From Udeniomyces pyricola (taxonomy: Eukaryota > Basidiomycota > Tremellomycetes > Cystofilobasidiales > Mrakiaceae): a stretch of DNA of 64,000 bases. Position 1 is the stretch's first letter, and each line of letters starts with the position of its first letter. Both the position numbers and the translations under genes were made by a program. The stretch covers positions 481,655 to 545,654 of the forward strand of contig BCIK01000021.1 of assembly GCA_039545295.1 (NCBI GenBank), read 5' to 3'. Below, in pieces: positions 11,103 through 22,654 of the stretch. A model generated the notes under the pieces. It ran no database searches. It was given only the letters and a program-made list of their open reading frames with translations, and had not been told where the DNA came from.

Positions 11103-12662
11103 ATGCCAACGTTTCACAGTCAATCGCCAGCAACCGCGCAGGATCCTACTACCTCGGCGACATCCAATATCGATGAGGACGACATCATGGCTGGAGCCCC
11201 CTCTGATGCCGAAGTAGTCACATCCGTCACATCCGAGGCCGCTAGGCATCTACCAACTGATGTTCAATCCGAGCTTCCAAATCCGCCAACCGCCGACAAG
11301 AGCAGGGACGACAGGTGCGTTGGCGTTGCTGTGACCACACGCGACCCGAGGTTTTCGACTAACATCCGTATCATTCCGATGCATGACTTTCTTTCTCAGG
11401 CGCAAGAGACCTCTGGGTGCTGACGAGAAGAAACGAGGCAAGCGTCTCTTCGGTGGCCTGCTCGGCACGTTGAGCGCGTTCAAGGTGCGTAAGATCCGAT
11501 GGCTGATTTATCGTATACCGCGAACGATGTATACTCGTCAACCGTGATCATTGACGCGTTTCTCCCCTCCAATCACACGTCTGGTGCATCTGTCAAATTC
11601 CGCAGAAAGAGGAACGAACTAGAGGGGCGTCTGATGCAGCCAAACGTCGAGATCTGATTACTGAACGAATCCGTACGAAGCTGAGGAGTGAGACGACCAT
11701 TCTACAGGACCTGGCTACGAAGGAAAGGGAGTCAAAGACTGCAAAGTACGAATTAGACCTAATCGAGACCGACATGATTGCTAGGAAGGGAGCTGTGCGT
11801 ACCTACGTTTGTTTCCCTTGCTACGTCTTCAGGGAAGCTCAAGCTGACCAGGCACGTGTCTTCTCTAAACATTGACAGCACATTGCTCGTCAACGTAACC
11901 TGCCGAAACTCGCCGCCTTCCTGCATACCACCTCAACAGATCGTCCCTCGGTCCATCCTGCTGCGCTGCATCTCTCTAGCCATCTGCCGAGACCAGTTCC
12001 CGCCGCGAAAGTTGGCTCACATATGGAGGGGGAGGGACCAGCGCTGTATTACGTGAGTTGTAGCTCTCGATAGCTGAGTTGAAGCTGCGTCAGACAGAAA
12101 ACGTAATGTCAAACTCGCTTGCTCAAACTCATGCTCTGCCGTCATCTCTCTTAGCTTCCCAAAATTCTGTTGCCCGACCAGCAGGTTAAAATTGACAAGC
12201 AGATCTCGGAAGTCAACAGCATCATAAATGAGGAAGCTTCGGCCTGGAAATTGAAAGAAGCTGAATTGCAAGCCAAGAAGCAAGAGGTCCGTCACGAGAA
12301 TACACGCTGCGCTCTTTCTCTCAATCGAATGTGTAAATGCTGACGCGTTGTTATCGTCGTAACATCTGCATCATCCACATCAGATTCAGAACAGAATCCC
12401 CATCATATCTAGTGAGATCACTGATCTTCGTCAACAAAAGGCCGAACTGACCACCGCCAACATGGCCGCCCATATATCACCACGAAAGCCAACCCCTGCC
12501 CCGCGTGATTCGTCTGTCCAGCCTAGTTTGCAAAGTGCCAGCGAACCATCTACCATGGATACTGAGCAACCGTCCGGGCTCGCTCCCGATGAAAACGGAA
12601 TTGAGCCGAGTGGTGAGAGCGCGGCCATGGATCTCGAGGCAGATGAGGCACTCGATTACTGA
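11103..12662 (+). CDS. Pinin/SDK/MemA-domain protein
   Basis: Pinin-family proteins are nuclear, spliceosome- and exon-junction-associated factors. The signature is split across introns: RKRPLGADEKKRGKRLFGGL, LGTLSAFK, then KEERTRGASDAAKRRDLITE and RIRTKLRSETTILQDLATKE. This is the basic 'R-LFG-LLGTL--F-KEE' motif followed by a long coiled coil. Later exons include LPKILLPDQQVKIDKQISEV and a Lys/Glu/Gln-rich helix, then a Pro/Ser-rich acidic tail ending LEADEALDY and TGA at 12660-12662. The N-terminal part before the motif is disordered and Ala/Thr/Ser-rich. Met codons at 11019, 11103 and 11188 are all in frame; I chose 11103, but the true start is not fixed by the sequence. It converges with the BUD4-like gene. 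Confidence 0.8.
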
Positions 12663-12967
12663 GGACGCAACGTTGGATTCAATGTACGCATGTATCCATT
12701 GATGATTCTGTTGCCGACGCATCCTCCAGAAAATCAGTCATGTAGGAAGAGAAAGAAAGCAGGTAGGTCATGAATTCAATCGAAGGCGTGTATCGTGGAA
12801 GCAGGCAAACTTCATGGCTCGTGAAGAAGGAAATGAAAAGGAATGCACAAAAATCAAGTCTACGTGAGAGACGTCGAGAGCAAGCCGACAAAGGGCAAAA
12901 ATGGACGAAAAAGGATAAGGAAATAACAAAATGGATGAAGAGGGAAATGAGAGGGTGCCTGTGCTCA

Positions 12968-15900
12968 TCAAACTGTCGACGAGGTACGGGCTTGAGCGGC
13001 AGCTTGTTGCCTGACCCAGAGCATCTCGGCCCAGAAGGGAAGGTCTGGCACACGACCAAGCAACTCGTTGAGGTGGTGAAGCCTGTACGAATACCATATA
13101 AATCATCGTTAGCATCCTACCGGATCGATCTACAGGTCGGTCTTGGCGACTATTGGAAAGAAATGAAACTCACCAGTCGGCCTTAGCCTCGTCATCGTCG
13201 GCATAGAATTGGATTTCTTCCCCATCCTCGAAGATGAGTCGGAAGCTTCTTTCGACACTCATTGGGCGATCGTCGTCCAAGCTGATTCTTGATTCGACTC
13301 CTGTCTCGTCGGCCGCATTGTTGTCGTGTAGGGCGACCATCTTGGACAGATCGATTCGAGCGGTAATCTTGGACGTCACGTCGGACGTCGCCTCGAGCGT
13401 ACCTCCTACGATACGCATTCTTCGACGGCGCCAAGACTAGCAGAAGCAAGATAGGCAATGTAGCGCGTAAGTGGCCAACGTCCAGCTGGAATGAGAAACC
13501 ATCCAGTCGATCATAGGACTTACAGAGCAATCGCCTCCAAGCTGGGTAAGAACGCCAGAGAAGTAGTCCATCTTATGCCAGTGGACGTGTCTTAGGCCGG
13601 TGACGGCTTCGTCGAGACTCTGCGGCATCTGTTCGAGCGAAAGCCCTGGCAAAGACGGCACCATGATCAACTGCAGCTCCATGCGTCCAATGACCCGCTG
13701 ACGCTTGCCCACGGTCGCGACCTCTGACGAGTCACGCGATGCGAGCGCCAGCGATTCCTCGTTCCATCGGCCAGAGAGGGGGAGACCGAGCGTGAGGATC
13801 TGGCCATTACACTTTGCCGCGATCGTCTTGAAGACGACCTTGACCGTAGCAAGAGTCCCATCGGTGGCGAGGTACCGAACCAGGTCGTCCTTCAAGGGTT
13901 CTCTCTCGCGTTCGACTGGTCGCGACTGAGGAACAGCAGTAGGTGCAGGGGCGGGTTTGGGTTTACGAGGGGACGAGAGAAGTTTCCTAAATCCTGACTC
14001 TTTTTTGAAAGGAGATGAAGGAGATGAGGGCGGAGGCGGAACAAGCGAGGCAGGGAGGGGCTTTGGGACTAGGTTACGTTGACGAGCCACCACATGAGGG
14101 TCTTTGCGGATCTTGATGGAAAGGGAGAACTCGAGATTTTCGAGACCGAGGCTGCAAAACCGAAATTGAAGCAACATATATGGTCAGCAGGTTGATCTAC
14201 ATACAGTCGACTTGGCATGAGCTTACAAGAATCCGACACGTACAGCTCGAACTCTTGACCGATCTCGACGCTTTGTCCAAGGCGGTATGAGGCCGTCTCG
14301 ACTGAGTGTAGTCCATTGTTGAGAGCGATACGGAAGTTCGTTTGCGCTTCATGCGGGAGAGGGACAGCTATGTCGGTGATAGAGACGACTAAAAGAGGAG
14401 ACATCCGGAAAGTCAGCAAGTCAAAACTCTCTTCCAAGGTCCAGAAAGTCCTTTGGCCAGACATACTCTTGACGAAGACTTTGGCATGAGCTCGTCCGGG
14501 CTTCTCCCTTGCGTGGATTGCTCGAATCTCGTCGGCGTACTCGTTCTATACAACGACAAGAAATCCAGAAGATGTGAGGTTAGGCGCTGAGTGCACGAGA
14601 ACAGAAAGAAGAAGAAAAAAACTGTCAGAACAGAGAGGCCGCACCATGTCAGATGGGCGCTTGACGGCCCTCCAAGCCTTGCCTCGATCCAGGTCGCCTG
14701 CTCGTCCATCGTGCTTGACCTTTTCGTCAGAGGCAACATAGACTTGCTCCCTCTCGACCAGTCGATACTTGCGCTAAGAAGAAACCGACATAAAGGTTAA
14801 CAGGGTTTCTGGTTATAATCCTAACTCGGCTAAAGGTTGGATACATACATCTGGATTGTCAACGATCTTATCGAGAGCAGACGTCATATCACTCCCAAAC
14901 GTGAGCGACGAATCGCCGCCGAGGTCGTGGACCAGCGTCGAAGCATCAGAGGTGTGAATTGTGCGGCGTTTACTGGCAGAGTCCATAGGCTATCAGAGAA
15001 GAACGAAGGATGAGCTTTTTGGGCTACTAGCCCGATATGATTACTGCCCGACAAGCAATGAGACCTCTTACCTCAAGTAGTGAAGAGTCCCCAGTGCTGA
15101 GGCTCCGCCGTCCTCGTCCTCTGCTCTTCTTCTCCTTGGCTCCTGCGTCGAAAGTGCCACCCCCTATGGCGCGTTTTTCACGCTTACGAGCGTTGATGGC
15201 CTCCTCTCTTCCACGAGGTCCTTCATTACCGCTCGTGCTCGAGTGACTTGACGGTGTTGGTGAGTGGGAGCGAGCAGAAACAAGCAGACTGTCAGGTTGT
15301 CGAAGAGGTTGATCGAAAGACGAAGGTAGAGGAGGCGGCGGCATGAGCTCAGCATCTCGTTTAGCCTTGTCAGCCGCCTGGATGGAGAGCGAGCTCGTAT
15401 CGTTGGTGACAGAAGGTGAACGTCGAGATTGTGATGTGGGTGCAAGGTAAGCCTCCTCTAGTGGAGAGCTAGACTGGACGGAAAGAATCCTTTTGGGCTC
15501 GACTTTGACCTCCTTAGCACTTCCCTCCTTGAGAACCTCTTTCTCCATTGCTGTGTCATGCAGTTTCGTCTCGCTTCGACCAAGAGCAAGTCGCTGCAGA
15601 GCAGACTGCGTCGAGAGGATGTCTTGGGCTGAAAGGGTATTGGCTCGAGGTCGAAGAGATGGTCGTTCCTCGTGTTGTGTTCGAATAGATGCAGGGGCGA
15701 CATCCGTCGTGGCCCCTTTCAAACGAGACATGGGTTGTGCTGAGTGAGTGGAGTTAGTGGGAGCCGAGGGAAGTTCTCCAGTAAGTTGAGCGGACAGGGG
15801 CGGTGCGGACGAGCTCGAAGCTTGGTAGGGTGGACGGGCTTGACGGTCCTGCTCGTCCACGGCATCCGTGGCGGAAGGCATTCCAATGCCCAAGCCTTCA

Positions 15901-18717
15901 ATTGGCTTCCACTCAAGAACCCCACCGTCGAGGATTCCCATTGCCCGATCCCTCTCTTGCTGCTGTTCGAGCTTTTTCGCCTCCATTCTTCGCCTGACGC
16001 TTTCCTTAGTCAACCTCGGGCTCCGACCGCTAGCACTACCCATGCTTCCTCCCGTGTCGCTTTCCTCGCCTCGAAGTCGTTCGGCAGATGTTGAGGGCTT
16101 GAAGCCGGCACCAAACTCGTCGAGATTGGGCACAACGGGCGATGCGGCAGGCAACTCCGAGGATCGGAAGAGAGGTGATGACGAAGAGAATGTGGGCAGT
16201 TGCCACGGCGCCTCGAGAAGCTGGTTGGAAGAGGGATGCGAGGGTGCAGAAAGTGAGAGTTGTGACATGGCAGGGGAGGCGGGAATAGCCATAGAAAAAG
16301 ACTCTGATTCCGGTTTGGACTCCGTGTTGTTCTCGGGCGAGTTATGTTCAGAATCGGACAATGGAAAGGAAGGAGAGATTTTCTCTGAGGTCGATGGGGT
16401 CGAGGATTCCGGCGAATAGTGTGGTACGGCGTTGAGATCGGGGTGTACAGAAGTCTCAGATAGAGTGGAATCATTAGGAGACTAGAGTCGTAAAAAAGAA
16501 GAAAAAAAGTCACAAGGCAAAAGATCAGTTGAGTACGCAGATGACTTGTCCCAAGTCGGTTGCACTTACCGTTGGCTTGACTTCTGGGATGGCGACATTC
16601 ACCCCAAACACATCAATCTCAGGAAGCTTCTTTCCTCTCGAAGCGACAAGCGAACTTCGCGTTTCGAGGAGCCCGGAATCTTTCGCTTCAACTTCTGAGT
16701 CCTCAGCGTCACTCAGTGGTCTCTGGACTTCTGAATGAAGGCTATCCTGACTCTCACGACGCACGCCTCGTCGCAGCTCCTTGACGGCCTGCTGTCTCTC
16801 AGTGCGATGAGATCGCCCGGACGGAACCCCACCCTCCCCCGCAGGCAGCCCAAGTCCGATGCCACCTTTAGGCGGCTTAGGCGGAGAAAACAGATTCTGG
16901 ACAGTCGAGATGGTGAGGAACGGATCGGGAAGAGGGCCAGCCTGATGGGCATGAGCTTCACGCAAACCTGACGCGGAGACCTCAACGGGCTGAGAAGACA
17001 AGGCGGATGGAGATGCTGTTGGAGGAACCCCGCTGGCTCTCTGAACAGTGGAAATGACGAATGGCTCGACAGGCTGGTCTTGCTGGCCGTAAGAAAGGTG
17101 GGTGGAAGGCTCAAGGACGTTGCCGTTGAGGAGGATGGGATCAGCGGCAGAAGCGGGCAGGGTGGGCAGGGTCGATCGTGCGACAGGTGCAAGCGGTTCA
17201 TCCTGGAAAGGTGACGAGGGGACAGAAACATCAAGGGCTGGTCCGAGAAAGACGGGGGACGAGATCGATGCGGGCGAGAGGAAATCGTCCTCGAGGAGAG
17301 AGGAGACAAAGTTGTCTGTCGCATCGTGAGGGTCGTCGATAGACTGACTGGCGTGGATGGTAAAGTTGTGGTACGAGTCGTCAGCCGGAAGGCTGGATTG
17401 CTGGCGTTCATAATCGTGCCCTTCACCGAGAAACAAGGGCAGAGGGGAAGCCGCCCCATCGATTTCCTCGAATTCGAACGCATTGCTCTCTTCGCGACCC
17501 ATCTCTACCGTCGCCTGTGTTAGGAAAGTTCCTTCTTCAACAGCGTAGCTGTGCTCATACTCTTCTCCACCATACTCATCCTCCGACCCTTCGTAAGACC
17601 CGACGTCTTGCTCATTCGCGTCTTTTTCAAAAAACGAAACCTCTGGACGCTCAGTAAAGGTGACCGTCTTTCTTCGTTCCCGCCGGGTAAAGAGACTGCT
17701 GCTAGACTCGCCCTCTTTGGACAGTCGAGGTCCGCGCAGACGTCGCGACTTGAGGGAAGATTTGGGCGAAGGTGAGGGCGGCGCAGTCTGTTTTGCGAGG
17801 TCGGACAGATGTGACTTGATTGAGGCGGGCTTGGACGGAGTGGTCGGGGCAGGCGACGTGTTCGAGTTGAAACACTCTACACGCTGAGGAGAACGCGGTG
17901 GAGAGTTAAAGGACGTGGCTGAGGCGATAGAGGGTGATTCGCCCGTTGTGACCGAGGAGATAGACTCGAGAGGCGAAGGGTTTGGAATCGTATCGGGTGA
18001 GAGGGCTTCGTCCATCGATGGAGACTGGAGAAAGGGCGAGTTGGTGACTTTGGATTTGGAAGACAAGCCAGCAAGGCCTGCCGACTGTCGGCGCTTGGAC
18101 TCCCTCTTGAAATCGAGTCGCCGTCTCTCAACGACAGTCATAAGGGCTTCCTCATCTTCCGAGCTTTCTTCTCCCGCGATGGAGACGGAAACGGGGTCCT
18201 CATGCTCTGACCCTTGGCCCAACTGGACATGGACGTCTGCGCTTAGTCTACGGTTGTCGTTAGACGAGGGGACACCTCGGGGTGAGGCAGGTGAGGGAGA
18301 GCCGTGACCCAGACCAGTACTATGTTTGGTTGACTTGACAGAAGATGGGGTTGTAGGTTTATGGTGAGGATCTGTGACGAGAGATTTGAAAGGCGAGTTG
18401 GAAACCAGGGAATTGGTCTTGAGGTGCTTGTAGCTCGAGCTCGTGCGCCTCATGTCGCCGTCCCCAACTCGACTGAGACCGTGACGATCTCCAGAGGAAG
18501 ACATGGCCGAGTCTGAGAGGTACGAGTCGCGATCTCGGGCCGAGGGTGAGTCTATGCCGCCCGGTCGCTTCTGGATGCGGAGAGGACCCCAACCGGCCGA
18601 GGACTCGGCCTTGATACGCTCACGGGACGACGAAGCCGGCATGGAGTGGTATGGTGATGGAACCGAAGAAGTCGAGAGAGGACGAGTTCTCATCGGGTGG
18701 GAAGATGGCGAGGCCAT
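12968..18717 (-). CDS. BUD4: BUD4/Int1/anillin-like septin scaffold protein
   Basis: A large protein (about 1,650 residues) of the Bud4/anillin type, which ties septins and the contractile ring to the plasma membrane at the division site. Exon 1 (18717 to about 16571) and exon 2 (16481 to about 15070) encode about 1,180 residues of Ser/Pro-rich disordered sequence. Then come short exons leading into the conserved C-terminal half: NEYADEIRAIHAREKPGRAH, AKVFVKVVSITDIAVPLPHE, LGQSVEIGQEFEL, NLEFSLSIKIRKDPHV, and a long C2-like/anillin-homology region with SGRWNEESLALAS. A PH domain ends the protein: RRRRMRIVGGTLEATSDVTS, ITARIDLSKMVALHD, MSVERSFRLIFEDGEEIQFY and HHLNELLGRVPDLPFWAEML. The order and wording match Bud4 proteins. 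The stop is TGA at 12968-12970. The disordered exon-1 and exon-2 frames also carry long spurious antisense frames. The symbol is given by family similarity. Confidence 0.88.
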
Positions 18718-20262
18718 TTTTCAAGAAGAATGCTGAGCTGAAGGAAGGCGTTTGCTGAGAAGCTAAGAAAGATCAAAAACAGGCGCGTCAGAGGGGTTTC
18801 TCTCGCGCGCGGCGTGGTCCGAGAGAGTGCTAGAGTTGTTACGAGCGCCAAATGCATGAGCCTGCTACTAGTGTGTGAGTCCACGGGTCACGAGGACTCT
18901 TGAGCGATGTCTGGAACGTGTGAATTTTGAGGAATCGGAGGTGCAAGGGGAAGCAGGGGGACGGCGGGGGGGAGGGGAGGGCGCCCTTGTTCCCCGCGAC
19001 GTCCTCTCGACGCGGCGCAGGAGACAGCGCGAGTCGCGTTTCTCGAACGCAACGAAACGAACCGACGGGCAGGAAGTGAAGATGTACGCAGTGATGAGAG
19101 TTGAAAACTCACGAATCAGGGAGTGAATAAGAGACAGAGGACACGAGACCAAACGAGGGGATGACGCGGGTTTGACTAGCGTGAGAAGGTCAGAATCTAG
19201 GTCAGATGGAGATCGAGGATGACGAGATGATATGACGGATGAGAGGGTGAAGATAAGCGGGATGGACGGGTCGATGATGGAGTCAGAGGCAAGAGAAAAG
19301 GAGGGAGCGGGAGCGGGAGCGAGAGCGAGAGGAAGGTTGAGGGAGGGGAGATCAGCTAGAAGGGAAAGCAGTGTGGACGGGCTGGACTGACTTGACTGGG
19401 AGGGAACGCTGAGACACTATATTGTAAATACGTCGACCCAAACGGCAGGATTGGCTGTGAGGAGGGTTGGGGGTGAGTGGAATGGTATGTTGTTTTGTAT
19501 GGATATAGCTGCGACTGCAGGTGATGATGAGGATGATGATGTCGAGTGGCTGGGACTGGCTGGGACTGGCTGGTGTTGGTGCTGAAAGGATGGGCGTGGA
19601 CGTGGTGGTGACTGTTTTGTTTGGGAAAAAGAAAGAGCTCAAGAGGGATCGACGACGCGCGACGCGTCGACTAGGATGGGATCGATGGCGTCTCGGATGT
19701 CGGATGATGATGCCTTGATCATGAGGACTATTAGGTGAGTATATATGTATATATATATACATGGATGTGTGATACATAAGCAGTACATAATAATCATCTT
19801 ACTTATATATATATATATATGTTCACATGCATCACATCATTCACGTATCAATCGCCCATGCACCTCCAACTAACCCGTCTAGCTCACGACCCTCGATATA
19901 GATAGCATCAATCCCGCTCACCGGCCTTCCTAGTCTAACATCGTTCATCATCTGATTACACGTCATCTTCAATTCACTAATCGCTCACATCCTCCACCGC
20001 TTGAACCGGATAGAGCCAGGACTCATCGTCATCAGAGGCCGTATCATAAACAACGCCTTCGGCCCTTCACTCTCGTGTCTGCTCGTTCAACATCTATCAA
20101 CCCAAGCTACCCATGCCCCTCATCATCACCATGTTGAGCTCCACGAGCGAAGATCTGATCTATCAACCCTACTTGTCTTGTTTTGACTGTCTGCTTTCTT
20201 CCGTCCACTCGCCTGGTTTCTCTTTGTCCCTCCCCTCCTCTCTTCCTGCTGACCAATCTCAG
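18718..20262. other. Long divergent intergenic region with microsatellites
   Basis: About 1.5 kb between the divergent BUD4-like and CFEM-like genes. No frame here is convincing. It holds a purine-rich GGGAGC/GAGAGC tract at about 19304-19332, a repeated TGGCTGGGAC unit near 19548-19575, TA microsatellites at about 19740-19761 and 19804-19820, and a CT-rich tract ending at 20262 that works as a splice-acceptor polypyrimidine run for the downstream gene. The first coding exon and leader of the CFEM-like gene probably lie in the last few hundred bases. Confidence 0.6.
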
Positions 20263-22208
20263 CTTCTTGTCTCTTTCTGGCCTTCGCGCTCCCCATCGGT
20301 CCATACATGATTGCTTTGGATACCTCTCGCATGCCTATATGTGCCAAGGCTTGTTTCCAACAACTCAGCCACGGAAAATGCCGCCTTTCGGATGGAGCTT
20401 GCCTCTGCTACCTCAACTATTGGGTTGAGGCCGTCTCGGTGTGTGCTGGGCCCATGAACTTCACCTCCTACCGCTTAGCCACTGGGTCAGCGGTTATGTA
20501 TAGCTGAGACGATGTCCTGTTTTTCAGTCTTGCATGCAGTCTACATGTGACACTCCCGCAGATCTGTTAACATCGCGCTCACTTCTGCGCGTGTGGTGTG
20601 CGGCGAATGTTGGTTCAATGTCTATTCTTTCATTTCGCTTGTCGTGTTGAATGTAACGGCTGATTTTACCTCTCCTTGGTCGTTCTCAGGGCACACCTCT
20701 CACCATTCTCTCACCGTCTCTCACCGGTGGTGCCCTGGACTCGGCCACATCGTACTCCAACGACACAGCGATAGAGGAAATGCTTGGCCTCAAGCCTCCT
20801 GGGACCCCATTCGATGTCTCACTTCTGGTAAGTTGTAGTTGCTTGTGACTTGTGATTTGGCCCTGCCACAGGTGGAACTGTGGTCTTATGACGATTTTCT
20901 GTTTCTACGTCAACATCAGATGGCAACTGTCTGCGCGATCCTTCTGACTGTGTCAGTAGTCAACAGCTGGTTCACTCTTCGGACGTTACGTATACAGCGC
21001 GCCGTCGAGATTGCAAAAAGGACTCGTAAGGATGTTGATTGGGGACGAGGTACGTTTTGCTCTGTATTTAATCGAACCATACTGATTCATGATTGAGATA
21101 CCAGCCATGATCGACCACTGATAAGTGGAACCACCACGGATATCCTGCAGGTCAAGCCATTCCTCTCTACCCCTTGGAAAAGGCTCCCGATAAACGATTG
21201 CGGCCACGGGACACTAAGATGGCGCCCTCGCCTGTAGTCACCAATCCTGACTACTCAACTCGACTATCAAGAGCTCTCGATCGATTCCGGGGTATGCGCG
21301 GACCGCTGCAGGAAACACGCGACCAACCAGTGAAGAGTACGCATGCTTTCCATATCCATGATATTTTTGGGGTTTTTTTTTTTTTTACTTCTAGTTAGCA
21401 ACGCCTGATCACGCTCCTGTTCTCAACGGTTTCCTATCATACAGGACATGTACTCAGCCGAGGGAACTTCGACACCCCTTCGACATCCACCATTCGACTC
21501 ATTTCCCAGATCGAGAGTCCCACGTCCTCTTTCGGCTGTATTGTTCCTCCTGATCCTTCCACCCTCAATCTTCCGATGCCACCCGGTTATGCTCACCAAA
21601 GGCCATCAACTCTCGAACTGTTCCGGCCTGCTCCAAGCCATCGTCCAGAGTATCGATGCTCTCCCAGTATCAATTCAATGCATTTGGCTCCAGACCCGCT
21701 CTTCCTTCAGCCATCGCATTGTAGTCTGCGCCCTCCGTTGCCCCCCATGGACTTCAGCGATACTATGCACATTGCGCCGGCCCGACCTTTCAATCCGACA
21801 CTCCCTTCTTCGGCTTCGGACGCTTCAGACCATGGAGAAGCGTTTGGCCAGCAGTGGACGATATCGCCCTCTCCTATCCCAACGTACGGACCTATGACCA
21901 ACTCGTCGTTCGGCGCTCGCTCCTCATTCGTCGATGCACCATTGGATTGCTTTCCGATCAGAGCTTCGTTTGAGCAAGAGCACAATTTCCTTTCGCGCTG
22001 GGGTCATGACGGTGTGTGTACTCAAGCTGAAGGACGCCCTATCAGCCTGGTCGAGCTGGATGACCTGGAAGGCAATATCGGGGAATCGTCTGGACGTCAT
22101 ACCTTTGGACATGACCCAAGCGAGCTGAAGTTGGAGGATGAAGAGTGGGCTCGAGGATTCGGGACTGGCCGAGGACAAGCGTTTGAGGAGATTAATCTTG
22201 ATGGGTAA
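20263..22208 (+). CDS. CFEM-like single-pass membrane protein (5' exon unresolved)
   Basis: The first exon I can support starts at 20263 after a strong CT tract and CAG. It reads as a hydrophobic stretch (CLFLAFALPIGPYMIALD) and then a Cys-rich domain: MPICAKACFQQLSHGKCRLS, DGACLC and, after an intron, SCMQSTCDTPADLL. The spacing (C-x3-C, C, C-x-C, C-x4-C) resembles a fungal CFEM domain, an extracellular fold found in adhesion, heme or receptor proteins; I see seven of the usual eight cysteines. A transmembrane helix follows in the exon after 20921 (MATVCAILLTVSVVN), and then a basic juxtamembrane segment (RIQRAVEIAKRTRKD). The cytoplasmic tail is long and rich in Pro/Ser (from RGNFDTPSTSTIRLISQIES on), ending in an acidic LKLEDEEWARGFG region and TAA at 22208. 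The start codon and any signal-peptide exon upstream are unknown. Function is inferred only from the domain layout. Confidence 0.6.
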
Positions 22209-22654
22209 GAGCTAGTAGCTGTCGTGGAAAAGTCCAAGCTGTCTATATGCGCACACAGTCAGTAGGTATCGATCACCACTGATCAGGCAATCGCGAGGGA
22301 GTAGATAGTACGTTGGGTAGCTATTTGGGCCGGGTTCGATCAAATATGGACAATGAAGCGAACAAGCAATGCACTGTCCGTAAGTATCGGATCGGCCCCA
22401 CGTTAGGGACAGGACTGCAAAATATCAGGAGACTTCAGTACTGACAACCAAAATATGGAAAATGGAATGATATGATTGTTATATTTGAATTGAATATGCT
22501 GACGCTTGTCTTTCGGGATCATGATCGACTTATCTGCACTTGATCATGATCGTCAAGATGCGTGAAACGCCGTGTCGACTAGCGACTGTCGAGCCTGTCG
22601 AGCCCAACCATCAATCTTGTGTCCTTTCTATCTATCCCATCATCGCTCGTCATC

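Noticed and set aside
16713..17483. Minus-strand 256-codon frame within the BUD4-like gene
   Set aside because: Same strand, other frame of the Ser/Pro-rich first exon. Product is low-complexity Ser/Arg/Pro. The main frame continues without a stop to the next splice site.
21448..21897. Alternative frame in the last exon of the CFEM-like gene
   Set aside because: The phase that follows the donor GTACGC leads into the other frame, which stays open to 22208 with an acidic, gene-like tail; this one ends early and is rich in Cys/Leu/Arg without pattern.
22325..22350. Possible tRNA T-arm (GGGTTCGATC)
   Set aside because: No matching acceptor stem, D-arm or anticodon arm could be found on either side.
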